Source of the DNA: Acrocarpospora pleiomorpha
Lineage (GTDB): Bacteria > Actinomycetota > Actinomycetes > Streptosporangiales > Streptosporangiaceae
Length of the DNA: 64,000 bases
NCBI RefSeq assembly: GCF_009687885.1
Contig: NZ_BLAF01000042.1
Span: forward strand, 1 to 64,000
Reading direction: 5' to 3'
In this document: one piece after another, positions 50,991 through 58,488 of the stretch
Position numbering within the stretch: the stretch's first letter is position 1
How the letters are laid out: the number at the start of each line of letters is the position of its first letter
Notes under the pieces: generated by a model
The model's input: the letters and a program-made list of their open reading frames with translations, nothing else
Databases searched by the model: none
What the model was told of the DNA's origin: nothing
Made by a program: the position numbers and the translations under genes

Positions 50991-52532
50991 CTAGTGGAAG
51001 AAGTGCCTGGTGCCGGTGAAGTAGAGCGTCACTCCGGCGGCTTCGGCGGCGGCGATGACCTCCTCGTCCCGGATCGAACCGCCGGGTTCGACGACGGCAC
51101 GCACGCCCGCCTCGATCAGCACCTGCAGGCCGTCCGCGAACGGGAAGAACGCGTCCGACGCGCCGACCGCGCCCACCGACCGGTCCCCCGCCCGGGAGAC
51201 CGCCAGGCGCGCCGAGTCGACCCGGTTCACCTGGCCCATGCCCACCCCGACCGACGCGCCGCCCGAGGCCAGCAGAATCGCGTTGGACTTGACCGAGCGG
51301 CAGGCCCGCCAGGCGAACGCCAGGTCGGCCAGGACCTCCTCGGAAGCGGGCTGACCCGCCTTGAGCTCCCAGTTCTCCGGCTGGTCGCCGGGGGCCTGGA
51401 AACGGTCGGTGCGCTGCACCAGCAGGCCGCCGTCGATCCGCCGGAACTCGGCCGGGTTGGCCGGGCCCTGCGGGCAGGCCAGCAGGCGCAGGTTCTTCTT
51501 GCCGGTCAGCAGCGGCAGCGCGTCCGCGGCGTACGACGGGGCGATCACGACCTCGGTGAAGATGGGCGCGATCTGCTCGGCCAGCTCTCGGGTCACCTCC
51601 CGGTTGACGGCGATCACCCCGCCGTAGGCGGAGACCGGGTCGCACGCGTGCGCCTTACGGTGGGCCTCGGCCACGTCGTCGGCGACCGCGATGCCGCACG
51701 GGTTGGCGTGCTTGATGATCGCGACGGCGGGCCGCTCGAAGTCCCAGGCCGCCCGCCAGGCGGCGTCGGCGTCCACGTAGTTGTTGTAGGACATCTCCTT
51801 GCCCTGCAGCTGCTCGGCGTTGGCCAAGCCGCCGGTCTGGCCGGAGTACAGGGCGGCCTGCTGGTGCGGGTTCTCGCCGTACCTGAGGGCGGCGCGGCGC
51901 TGCCAGGACGCGGCCATGAAGTTCGGCCAGGCCTCCTCCGCCGCGTACACGTTGGCGAACCAGGAGGCGACCTCGATGTCGTAGGAGGCCGTGTGCGCGT
52001 AGGCGCGGGCGGCCAGCCTGCGGCGGTCGGTGAGGGTGAAGCCGCCCTCGGCCAGGGCGGTCAGCACCTCGGGGTAGGCCCTGGGGTCGGTCACCACGGC
52101 GACCGTGCTGTGGTTCTTGGCGGCGGCGCGGATCATCGCGGGGCCGCCGATGTCGATCTGCTCCACGCAGTCGGCGTCGGACGCGCCGGACTCCACCGTC
52201 TCGCGGAACGGGTAGAGGTTGACCACGGCCAGCTGGAACGGCTCGATCTCCAGCTCCTCCAGCTGCTTGACGTGGGACGGCTTGGCGCTGTCGGCGAGCA
52301 GGCCCGCGTGCACCCGCGGGTGCAGGGTCTTGACCCGGCCGTCCAGGCACTCGGGGAAGCCGGTGAGCGACTCCACCTTGGTGACCGGGATGCCGAACGA
52401 GGCGATCGCGGCGGCCGTGCCGCCGGTGGAGACGATCTCCACGCCGCTCGCCTCCAGGCCCCTGGCCAGCTGCTCCAGCCCGCTCTTGTCGTAAACGGCG
52501 ATCAACGCGCGCCGGATGGCGATCCGAGTCAC
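50991..52532 (-). CDS. purH: Bifunctional AICAR transformylase / IMP cyclohydrolase
   Basis: 513 residues from GTG 52532. N-terminal MGS-like cyclohydrolase (RALIAVYDKSGLEQLARGLEASGVEIVSTGGTA, RVKTLHPRVHAGLLA); C-terminal transformylase with RYGENPHQQAALY, AIIKHANPCGIAV (catalytic Lys-His) and ASDAFFPFADGLQ. Last two steps of IMP synthesis. Overlaps purN by 4 bp. Confidence 0.96.
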   Translation of the reverse strand: MTRIAIRRALIAVYDKSGLEQLARGLEASGVEIVSTGGTAAAIASFGIPVTKVESLTGFPECLDGRVKTLHPRVHAGLLADSAKPSHVKQLEELEIEPFQLAVVNLYPFRETVESGASDADCVEQIDIGGPAMIRAAAKNHSTVAVVTDPRAYPEVLTALAEGGFTLTDRRRLAARAYAHTASYDIEVASWFANVYAAEEAWPNFMAASWQRRAALRYGENPHQQAALYSGQTGGLANAEQLQGKEMSYNNYVDADAAWRAAWDFERPAVAIIKHANPCGIAVADDVAEAHRKAHACDPVSAYGGVIAVNREVTRELAEQIAPIFTEVVIAPSYAADALPLLTGKKNLRLLACPQGPANPAEFRRIDGGLLVQRTDRFQAPGDQPENWELKAGQPASEEVLADLAFAWRACRSVKSNAILLASGGASVGVGMGQVNRVDSARLAVSRAGDRSVGAVGASDAFFPFADGLQVLIEAGVRAVVEPGGSIRDEEVIAAAEAAGVTLYFTGTRHFFH

Positions 52533-53170
52533 GGGTGCTCCTCCTGTGTTGTGTCCCCTGGTTGCGCTACCCGGCCGAACCGCACGCGCCGGCCCCGGGT
52601 GTGCCAGCCCTCGCGGGCCAGCCGGCCCACGACGTCGACCAGCAGCCGGCGCTCGACCGTTTTGATCCGCTCGTGCAGCGTGCCCTCGTCATCCTCGTCC
52701 CGTACGGCGACCGCCTCCTGGGCGATCACCGGGCCGGTGTCCACGCCCGCGTCGACCAGGTGCACGGTGCAGCCGGTGACGCGCACGCCGTACGCCAAGG
52801 CGTCGTGGACGGCGTGCGCGCCCGGGAAAGCGGGCAGCAGGGCGGGGTGGGTGTTGACGACCGGCCAGGCGTCCAGCACGCTCGGACCGAGAATCTTCAT
52901 GAATCCGGCGGAGACCACGAGATCCGGTTTGTACTCGGCGATGCGGGCGGCCAGCGCCGCATCCCAGGCCGCGCGGGTAGCGTGGTCGCCGACCCGGACG
53001 ACGAACGTCGGGACGGCGGCGCGCTCGGCGCGGGCCAGGCCCTCGATGCCGTCGCGGTCGGCCCCGACGGCGACGACGGCGGCGCCGAAGGCGTCATCTG
53101 CCGCGGCGTCCAGCAGGGCTTGTAGGTTGGTCCCCGAACCCGAAACGAGGACCACGAGCCGGGAAGACAG
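52529..53170 (-). CDS. purN: Phosphoribosylglycinamide formyltransferase, possible CUG start
   Basis: About 213 residues. LVSGSGTNLQALLDAA (folate/GAR site), VSAGFMKILGPSVL, VVNTHPALLPAFPGAHAVHDALAYG (catalytic Asn-His) and VTGCTVHLVDAGVDTGPVIAQEAV (Asp). The first conventional start is GTG 53155, which has no ribosome-binding site and removes part of strand 1. CTG 53170 lies seven bases after AGGAG and gives LSSRLVVLVSGSGTN, closer to the family. Both are possible. Transfers formyl from 10-formyl-THF in purine synthesis, co-translated with purH. Confidence 0.92.
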   Translation of the reverse strand: MSSRLVVLVSGSGTNLQALLDAAADDAFGAAVVAVGADRDGIEGLARAERAAVPTFVVRVGDHATRAAWDAALAARIAEYKPDLVVSAGFMKILGPSVLDAWPVVNTHPALLPAFPGAHAVHDALAYGVRVTGCTVHLVDAGVDTGPVIAQEAVAVRDEDDEGTLHERIKTVERRLLVDVVGRLAREGWHTRGRRVRFGRVAQPGDTTQEEHP

Positions 53171-53229
53171 GACGAATCTCCTAACGGCGAGTCAACGGGT
53201 GCGGGAAAAGGGTATCGGGCGAGGAGAAC

Positions 53230-53634
53230 GTGACTACACCGCTGCAAGTGTCGACGCCGGAACTGGGCGGGCGCCGGGCGCTGACCCTGGCCCTGATGGC
53301 ACTGATCTTCACATTCATGCTGCCCGCCGCGGGCCTGGCGCTGTCGGTGTTCGGCTTCGTGGTGGGCGTGCGGGACACGCGCCTGCTCGGCCGGGCCAAG
53401 CAGCGCACCGGCATGGCGGTCAGCGCCATCGTGATCTCCGTGATCGCGTTCCTGCTCGGGGCGGTGACCACGCTCGTGCAGGTGTACTTCTCAGCCGAAC
53501 TCACCGCGTACGCGGAGTGCCGGAAGGGGGCGGGGACGGTTACCGCCGAGCAGGAGTGCACGGGGGCGTTGAAACGCGCCCTGGAGAACAAACTGGGCGT
53601 GCCGTGGCCGTCGGACATGCCACTGCCTGGGTGA
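53230..53634 (+). CDS. Small two-helix membrane protein (DUF4190-like)
   Basis: 134 residues from GTG 53230 (GAGGAGA six bases upstream). Two helices, LALMALIFTFMLPAAGLALSVFGFVVGV and GMAVSAIVISVIAFLLGAVTTLVQVYF, flanking a basic loop, then an extracytoplasmic tail with two Cys (AECRKGAG ... EQECTGALK). This resembles DUF4190 proteins. It is divergent from purN, whose 5' end is about 60 bp away. Confidence 0.75.
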   Translation: MTTPLQVSTPELGGRRALTLALMALIFTFMLPAAGLALSVFGFVVGVRDTRLLGRAKQRTGMAVSAIVISVIAFLLGAVTTLVQVYFSAELTAYAECRKGAGTVTAEQECTGALKRALENKLGVPWPSDMPLPG

Positions 53635-53674
53635 CCCAGTCTTTCTGGATGCGGGTTGTCTGCTCTTGGGCTGA

Positions 53675-55216
53675 TCAGTCCTTGTCCCACGCGTAGGGGT
53701 CGACGTAGATGACGTGGCCGCCGCGGTCGTCGGTTTCGTCGACGATGTCGTTGCGGCCGGGGCGTACCGGCTCGGAGCGTTTGCGGGGGAACGCGTCGGT
53801 GTCGGCGTGTTCGTCGGTCCAGTCGTCCTTGATGACCGGGATGGGCATGGTGTCGGCCTCGGTGGCGTCCATCCAGTGACCGGGGAGCGGTTTGACCGGC
53901 TTGACCTTCTTGGCGACCTTGCCGACCGCTTTCTTGATCGGGGCTGCCGGGGAGCGGGACATCAGCCACCAATTGGCCAGGCCCGCCGAGATGCCCGCGG
54001 CCACGCCCACCTCCAGCGTCACCGACAGCGCGACCTCCCACGGAGACGGCCCCACCGCCGACAGGCGCGCCCCGCCCAGCGGCCCGCCGGACAGCGCCGC
54101 CAACAGCCCTGCCACCCCACCCGAGGACAGCCCGCAGACGAACCCCCACAGCGGCGCCGCCTCCAGCGACGGCGTCGGGGCGATCCTGGCGACCACCACC
54201 CCCGCCACCGTCCCCGCCGCGAACGGCACGGCGATCACCGCCATCAGCCACGGCGGCACCGCGCCGGACTCGGGCAGCGCGCCCAGCAGCGGCAACGTCG
54301 GCAGCGTGCTCAGCTTCACCCCCGTCGGCGCGACCAGCGTGCCCGCACCGATCGCGAACCCCGGGCCCGCGATGTACGCCATGCCCCAGATAACCGCGTT
54401 GAACAGATAAAGCCCCTCAACCAGAAGCAGCAGCATTCCGCCGACGAACCCCGGGCTGAGCACGTCCGACAGCTGCTGGATCTCGTCGAAGTTGACCACG
54501 ATCGACCCCAGCACCAGCAGCAGACCCGCGGCCAGCATCATCGACATGGCCACCGCCGTGCCCACCACCACCGACCTCGGCCGCTCCGGCAGCAGCCGCA
54601 ACATCGACCGCCACGGCCCGATCGTCCGGGCCACCGCCACCGAACCGGCCACGAACGCCAGCAGGAAGTGGCTGACCAGCGCCTCCCCCAGGAACGGCTG
54701 GGTGACCTCGTTCGAGGCCACCAGCGCGATCATGCCCGCCAGCAGCGCGTACGGCGCGGCCAGCGAGATGCCCGCCCGCGCGATCAACACGAACTGCGCC
54801 CGCCGCCGCGCGTTCGCCAGATCCTTCGGCGTCCCTTTGGGCAACCGCGCGGGCATCCGCAGCCGCAGGTCCGCGTCCCTGGCCATCCACAGCCCCGCCC
54901 GGTAGAGCAGCGTCCCCGGCAGGATCATCAACCCCAGCGGCAGCAGCCCCACCCGTCCCCCCGGAATGGCGAACCCCGCATGGTGCGCCGCCAGCCACAA
55001 CTGGCACGCCGTCCGGAACACCCCCGGCAGCCCCTGCCCGAACGCCGTCCGCGGCGCCGCTATCCACCCAAGCAGCGTCAGCGTGGTCAACACGGCCAAC
55101 CCCACACCAAGCGTCAAAGCCGCCGCCAACATCCCCGAAACCGGCAGCGGCCGCCGATCCTCGTCACCGAAGACGGCCCTGGGGACAGTCCGAATCTGGT
55201 CAAGAAGCGCCGTCAC
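53675..55216 (-). CDS. DUF6350-family polytopic membrane protein
   Basis: 513 residues from GTG 55216 (TTG 55234 is possible). About ten helices, with conserved-looking blocks TACQLWLAAHHAGFAIPGGRVGLLPLGLMILPGTLLYRAG and PGFAIGAGTLVAPTGVKLSTLPTLPLLGALPE, typical of actinobacterial DUF6350. The C-terminal ~90 residues are hydrophilic and charged. The gene habitually sits between purN and sucD in this group, as here. No activity is known. Confidence 0.85.
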   Translation of the reverse strand: MTALLDQIRTVPRAVFGDEDRRPLPVSGMLAAALTLGVGLAVLTTLTLLGWIAAPRTAFGQGLPGVFRTACQLWLAAHHAGFAIPGGRVGLLPLGLMILPGTLLYRAGLWMARDADLRLRMPARLPKGTPKDLANARRRAQFVLIARAGISLAAPYALLAGMIALVASNEVTQPFLGEALVSHFLLAFVAGSVAVARTIGPWRSMLRLLPERPRSVVVGTAVAMSMMLAAGLLLVLGSIVVNFDEIQQLSDVLSPGFVGGMLLLLVEGLYLFNAVIWGMAYIAGPGFAIGAGTLVAPTGVKLSTLPTLPLLGALPESGAVPPWLMAVIAVPFAAGTVAGVVVARIAPTPSLEAAPLWGFVCGLSSGGVAGLLAALSGGPLGGARLSAVGPSPWEVALSVTLEVGVAAGISAGLANWWLMSRSPAAPIKKAVGKVAKKVKPVKPLPGHWMDATEADTMPIPVIKDDWTDEHADTDAFPRKRSEPVRPGRNDIVDETDDRGGHVIYVDPYAWDKD

Positions 55217-55697
55217 AGTACCCGATGTTCTCAAGCCCCACCGCTCAGGTGGTCACGCCGCGCCGTAAATATGGATGATCCTCCGGATCGGTAGGACAGG
55301 AGATCCACGATCCTATGGCTGTCATTTCGCCCCGCGACCACGGTGCTGGCGGGGCGGGCGGAGCCCGAGGATAGGCAAGTGGAAGAACCACCTGCCGTCA
55401 AAGTTGTTCGTCTCGGGCAACCACGGCGACGACGGGGGCGGGCGGAGCCCGAGCGAAATCAAAGAGCTGAGCGGAACCACCTGGCGTCATAGTCGTTCGT
55501 CTCGGACGACCACGGCGACGACGGGGGCGGGTGGAGCCCGAGGATAGGCAAAGGGCTGGGCGGGTGGGAGAACCACGCTGTCATGACGGTCGTGCCGTTT
55601 GGGTGACCACGGCGATGACGGGGTCGGGCGGAGCCCGAGGGAAAACAAAGGGCTGGGCGGGTGGGAATAACCCGGTAAGCCCGGAGGCTTGAACGCC
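55217..55697. repeat. Gene-free region with ~83-97-bp imperfect repeats
   Basis: ACCACGG recurs at 55337, 55420, 55509 and 55606 within longer units holding GACGACGGGGGCGGG, GGCGGAGCCCGAGG and TCRTTCGTCTCGG. Spacings of 83, 89 and 97 bp are not multiples of three, so the array is non-coding. CGGGC-GGA-GCCCG within the units forms a small hairpin. A second copy of the GATCCTCCGGATC hairpin seen after the GGCT-like gene lies at 55277-55289. No gene is seen. Confidence 0.7.
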
Positions 55698-55732
55698 CCT
55701 TGGTGCCGGTGCAGTGAGGACCGGCACCAAGG
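55698..55732 (-). terminator. Terminator of the sucCD operon
   Basis: CCTTGGTGCCGGT (55698-55710) pairs exactly with ACCGGCACCAAGG (55720-55732), 9-nt loop, 12 bp after the sucD stop. Confidence 0.85.
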
Positions 55733-55744
55733 ATTCGTCGAGAG

Positions 55745-56620
55745 TCAGCGAGCCTGCATGACCTCGCGCATGAGGCGGGCGGTTTCGCTGGGGGTCTTGC
55801 CGACGCGGACGCCGACCTTCTCCAGGGCTTCCTTCTTGGCCTGGGCGGTTCCGGCCGAGCCGGAGACGATCGCACCCGCGTGGCCCATGGTCTTGCCCTC
55901 GGGAGCGGTGAAACCCGCCACGTAGGCCACGACGGGCTTGGACACGTGCTGCTCGATGTAGGCGGCGGCACGCTCCTCGGCGTCGCCGCCGATCTCACCG
56001 ATCATCACGATGGCGTCGGTGCCCGGGTCCTCCTGGAAGGCCTGAAGCGCGTCGATGTGAGTGGTCCCGATCACCGGGTCACCCCCGATGCCCACGGCCG
56101 TGGAGAAGCCGAAGTCACGCAGCTCATACATCAGCTGATAGGTCAACGTGCCCGACTTGGAGACCAGACCGATGCGACCGGGCGTGGTGATGTCAGCCGG
56201 GATGATGCCCGCGTTGGACGCGCCCGGGGAGGCGATTCCGGGGCAGTTCGGGCCGATGATCCGAGTCTTGTTGCCCTTGGACACCGCGTACGCCCAGAAC
56301 TCGGTCGTGTCGTGGATCGGGACGCCCTCGGTGATCACGACGGCCAGCGGAATGCCCGCGTCGATGGCTTCCCTGACGGCGTCCTTGGTGAACGCCGGCG
56401 GCACGAAGATGACGCTGACGTCGGCGCCGGTGGCCGCCATCGCCTCGGCGACCGTGGCGAAGACGGGCAGCCCCTCGTGCACGGTCCCGGCCTTACGCGG
56501 GTTCACCCCGCCGACGACCTTGGCACCGGAGGCGAGCATGCGCAGCGTGTGCTTGGTGCCCTCCGACCCGGTGATCCCCTGCACGATGATCTTGCTGTTC
56601 TCGGTGAGCCAGATCGCCAT
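55745..56620 (-). CDS. sucD: Succinate-CoA ligase alpha subunit
   Basis: 291 residues. MAIWLTENSKIIVQGITGSEGTKHTLRML (CoA-binding loop), IIGPNCPGIASPG, GRIGLVSKSGTLTYQLMYE and GKTMGHAGAIVSG with the active-site His. The ATG shares one base with the sucC stop (TAATG). Makes ATP or GTP from succinyl-CoA with SucC. Confidence 0.97.
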   Translation of the reverse strand: MAIWLTENSKIIVQGITGSEGTKHTLRMLASGAKVVGGVNPRKAGTVHEGLPVFATVAEAMAATGADVSVIFVPPAFTKDAVREAIDAGIPLAVVITEGVPIHDTTEFWAYAVSKGNKTRIIGPNCPGIASPGASNAGIIPADITTPGRIGLVSKSGTLTYQLMYELRDFGFSTAVGIGGDPVIGTTHIDALQAFQEDPGTDAIVMIGEIGGDAEERAAAYIEQHVSKPVVAYVAGFTAPEGKTMGHAGAIVSGSAGTAQAKKEALEKVGVRVGKTPSETARLMREVMQAR

Positions 56621-57801
56621 TACGCACCTACCGCAGCGAGTTCGGCGGCCCGCTTGGCCGCCTCGTCCATCGTGTCGACCAGTTCCACGCCGGGCAGCCC
56701 AGCGCCCTGCAGGATGTCGCGGCCCAGCGCCGCGTTGTTACCGTCCAGCCGGACGACCAGCGGCCGGGTCACAGCCTCGCCACGGTCCCCGAGCAGCTTG
56801 AACGCCGACACGATGCCATTGGCGACCGCGTCGCAAGAGGTGATCCCACCGAACACGTTGACGAACACCGACTTGACCGCCGGATCGGACAGAATGATCT
56901 CCAGCCCGTTCGCCATCACCTCGGCCGACGCGCCACCGCCGATGTCCAGGAAGTTGGCCGGCTTGGGCCGCCCGGAAACCGACTCCCCCGCGTACGCGAC
57001 GACGTCCAGCGTCGACATGACCAGGCCCGCGCCGTTGCCGATGATCCCAACGGACCCATCCAGCTTGACGTAGTTGAGGTTCTTCTCCTTGGCCCGTGCC
57101 TCCAGCGGATCCTCAGCCGCCTTGTCCACGTAAGCCTCGTGCTCCTTCTGGCGGAACTCGGCGTTCTCGTCCAGCGTGACCTTGCCGTCCAGCGCCTTGA
57201 CCTGCCCGTCAGCGGCCAGGATGAGCGGGTTCACCTCGACCAGCGAGGCGTCCTCGTCCACGAAGACGGCCCAGATCTTCTCGATCAGCGCGGCCGCCCC
57301 GTCCAGCGACCGCTCCGGCAACCCACCCGCCTTCGCGATCTCCCGGGCCTTCGCCAGGTCCACCCCGGTAATCGGGCTGACCGGGATCTTCGCCACCTTC
57401 TCCGGCGCGGTGTGCGCGACCTCTTCGATGTCCATCCCGCCAGCAGCGGAGCAGATCGCGAGGAATGTGCGGTTCGCCCGGTCGAGCAGGAAGGAGAAGT
57501 AGTACTCCTCCGCGATATCGCTCGCCTCCTCGATCAGGACCTTGTGGACCGTGTGGCCCTTGATGTCCATCCCGAGGATCTGACCCGCCTTCTTTTCGGC
57601 GTCGGCGGCGTCATCGGCCACCTTCACGCCTCCGGCCTTACCCCGGCCCCCGGTCTTGACCTGGGCCTTGACGACCACACGCCCGGTCAGCTGCTCGGCC
57701 GCCGCGCGCGCCTCCTCCGCGGTGTGCGCGACAATTCCGCGCGGCACCGGGATGCCGTACTCCGCGAAGAGCTCCTTCGCCTGATGTTCGAACAGGTCCA
57801 C
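56620..57801 (-). CDS. sucC: Succinate-CoA ligase beta subunit
   Basis: 393 residues from GTG 57801. ATP-grasp: MDLFEHQAKELFAEYGIPVPRG, VVKAQVKTGGRGKAGGVKVA, LVEVNPLILAADGQVKALDGKV and NFLDIGGGASAEVMANGLEIILSD. Partner of SucD directly downstream. Length and motifs are normal. Confidence 0.97.
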   Translation of the reverse strand: MDLFEHQAKELFAEYGIPVPRGIVAHTAEEARAAAEQLTGRVVVKAQVKTGGRGKAGGVKVADDAADAEKKAGQILGMDIKGHTVHKVLIEEASDIAEEYYFSFLLDRANRTFLAICSAAGGMDIEEVAHTAPEKVAKIPVSPITGVDLAKAREIAKAGGLPERSLDGAAALIEKIWAVFVDEDASLVEVNPLILAADGQVKALDGKVTLDENAEFRQKEHEAYVDKAAEDPLEARAKEKNLNYVKLDGSVGIIGNGAGLVMSTLDVVAYAGESVSGRPKPANFLDIGGGASAEVMANGLEIILSDPAVKSVFVNVFGGITSCDAVANGIVSAFKLLGDRGEAVTRPLVVRLDGNNAALGRDILQGAGLPGVELVDTMDEAAKRAAELAAVGA

Positions 57802-57985
57802 GAGGGTCCGTCCCTTTGATGTCGCCTAGATGTCAGCGGCCAGGCGGCTCATCCAACCTGGCTTTTCCGCGCAAGAAGCCTAGCCCCAGCTCCTGGGTGG
57901 CCCTGTCATGGGGTGCGCTTGAACTCTTGCCAAGGCTCTCCGATTACGGCAGGGTCTTACAAAATGCCCAAAACCCTCCAGTTCG

Positions 57986-58390
57986 CTACCGCGCGGCTTG
58001 CGGGATGGAGGCGCGCACCCAGTCAACGATCTCCTCCGTGGTCGCGCCTGGAGTGAAGATCTGGGCCACCCCCAGGCGCTGCAACTCCGGAATGTCCTCA
58101 TCCGGAATGATCCCCCCGCCGAACACCACAATGTCCTCCGCGTTCTGCTCGCGCAGCACTTCCAGGACTCGCGCGAAGAGCGTCATATGCGCCCCAGACA
58201 GGATCGACAGCCCGATCGCGGCCGCGTCCTCCTGAATCGCGGTCTGCACGATCTGCTCAGGCGTCTGATGCAACCCGGTATAGATGACCTCCATCCCGGC
58301 ATCCCGCAACGCGCGAGCGACAACCTTCACACCGCGGTCATGACCATCAAGCCCTGGCTTGCCGACAACCACCCGAATCCTGGAGTCCAT
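57986..58390 (-). CDS. Stand-alone cobalamin-binding domain protein (mutase small-subunit type)
   Basis: 134 residues from ATG 58390. RVVVGKPGLDGHDRGVKVVARALRDAGMEVIYTG has the DxHxxG lower-ligand motif (His in LDGHDRG); LSILSGAHMTL and VVFGGGIIPDEDIPEL complete the B12 fold of methylmalonyl-CoA mutase C-terminal domains. It is the size of detached domains that pair with a separate large mutase subunit. No such subunit is in the window, so the partner reaction is unknown. Probably leaderless: TACAGT lies six bases before the ATG. Confidence 0.88.
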   Translation of the reverse strand: MDSRIRVVVGKPGLDGHDRGVKVVARALRDAGMEVIYTGLHQTPEQIVQTAIQEDAAAIGLSILSGAHMTLFARVLEVLREQNAEDIVVFGGGIIPDEDIPELQRLGVAQIFTPGATTEEIVDWVRASIPQAAR

Positions 58391-58396
58391 GCCCGC

Positions 58397-58402
58397 ACTG
58401 TA
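58397..58402 (-). promoter_or_regulatory. -10 element of a probable leaderless promoter for the B12-binding gene
   Basis: Minus-strand TACAGT, six bases (GCGGGC), then ATG 58390; no Shine-Dalgarno at the right distance. Confidence 0.45.
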
Positions 58403-58488
58403 CATATGGCCGCACCCCCACTGCTGACATACGACCAGCGGGCAGAGTCATCCAGACCTTCCGGCGCGCGCACATGATCGCTGTGGGA

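Noticed and set aside
57802..57985. Cobalamin riboswitch near the B12-binding protein gene
   Set aside because: It is downstream, not upstream, of that gene, and no B12-box sequence was seen.
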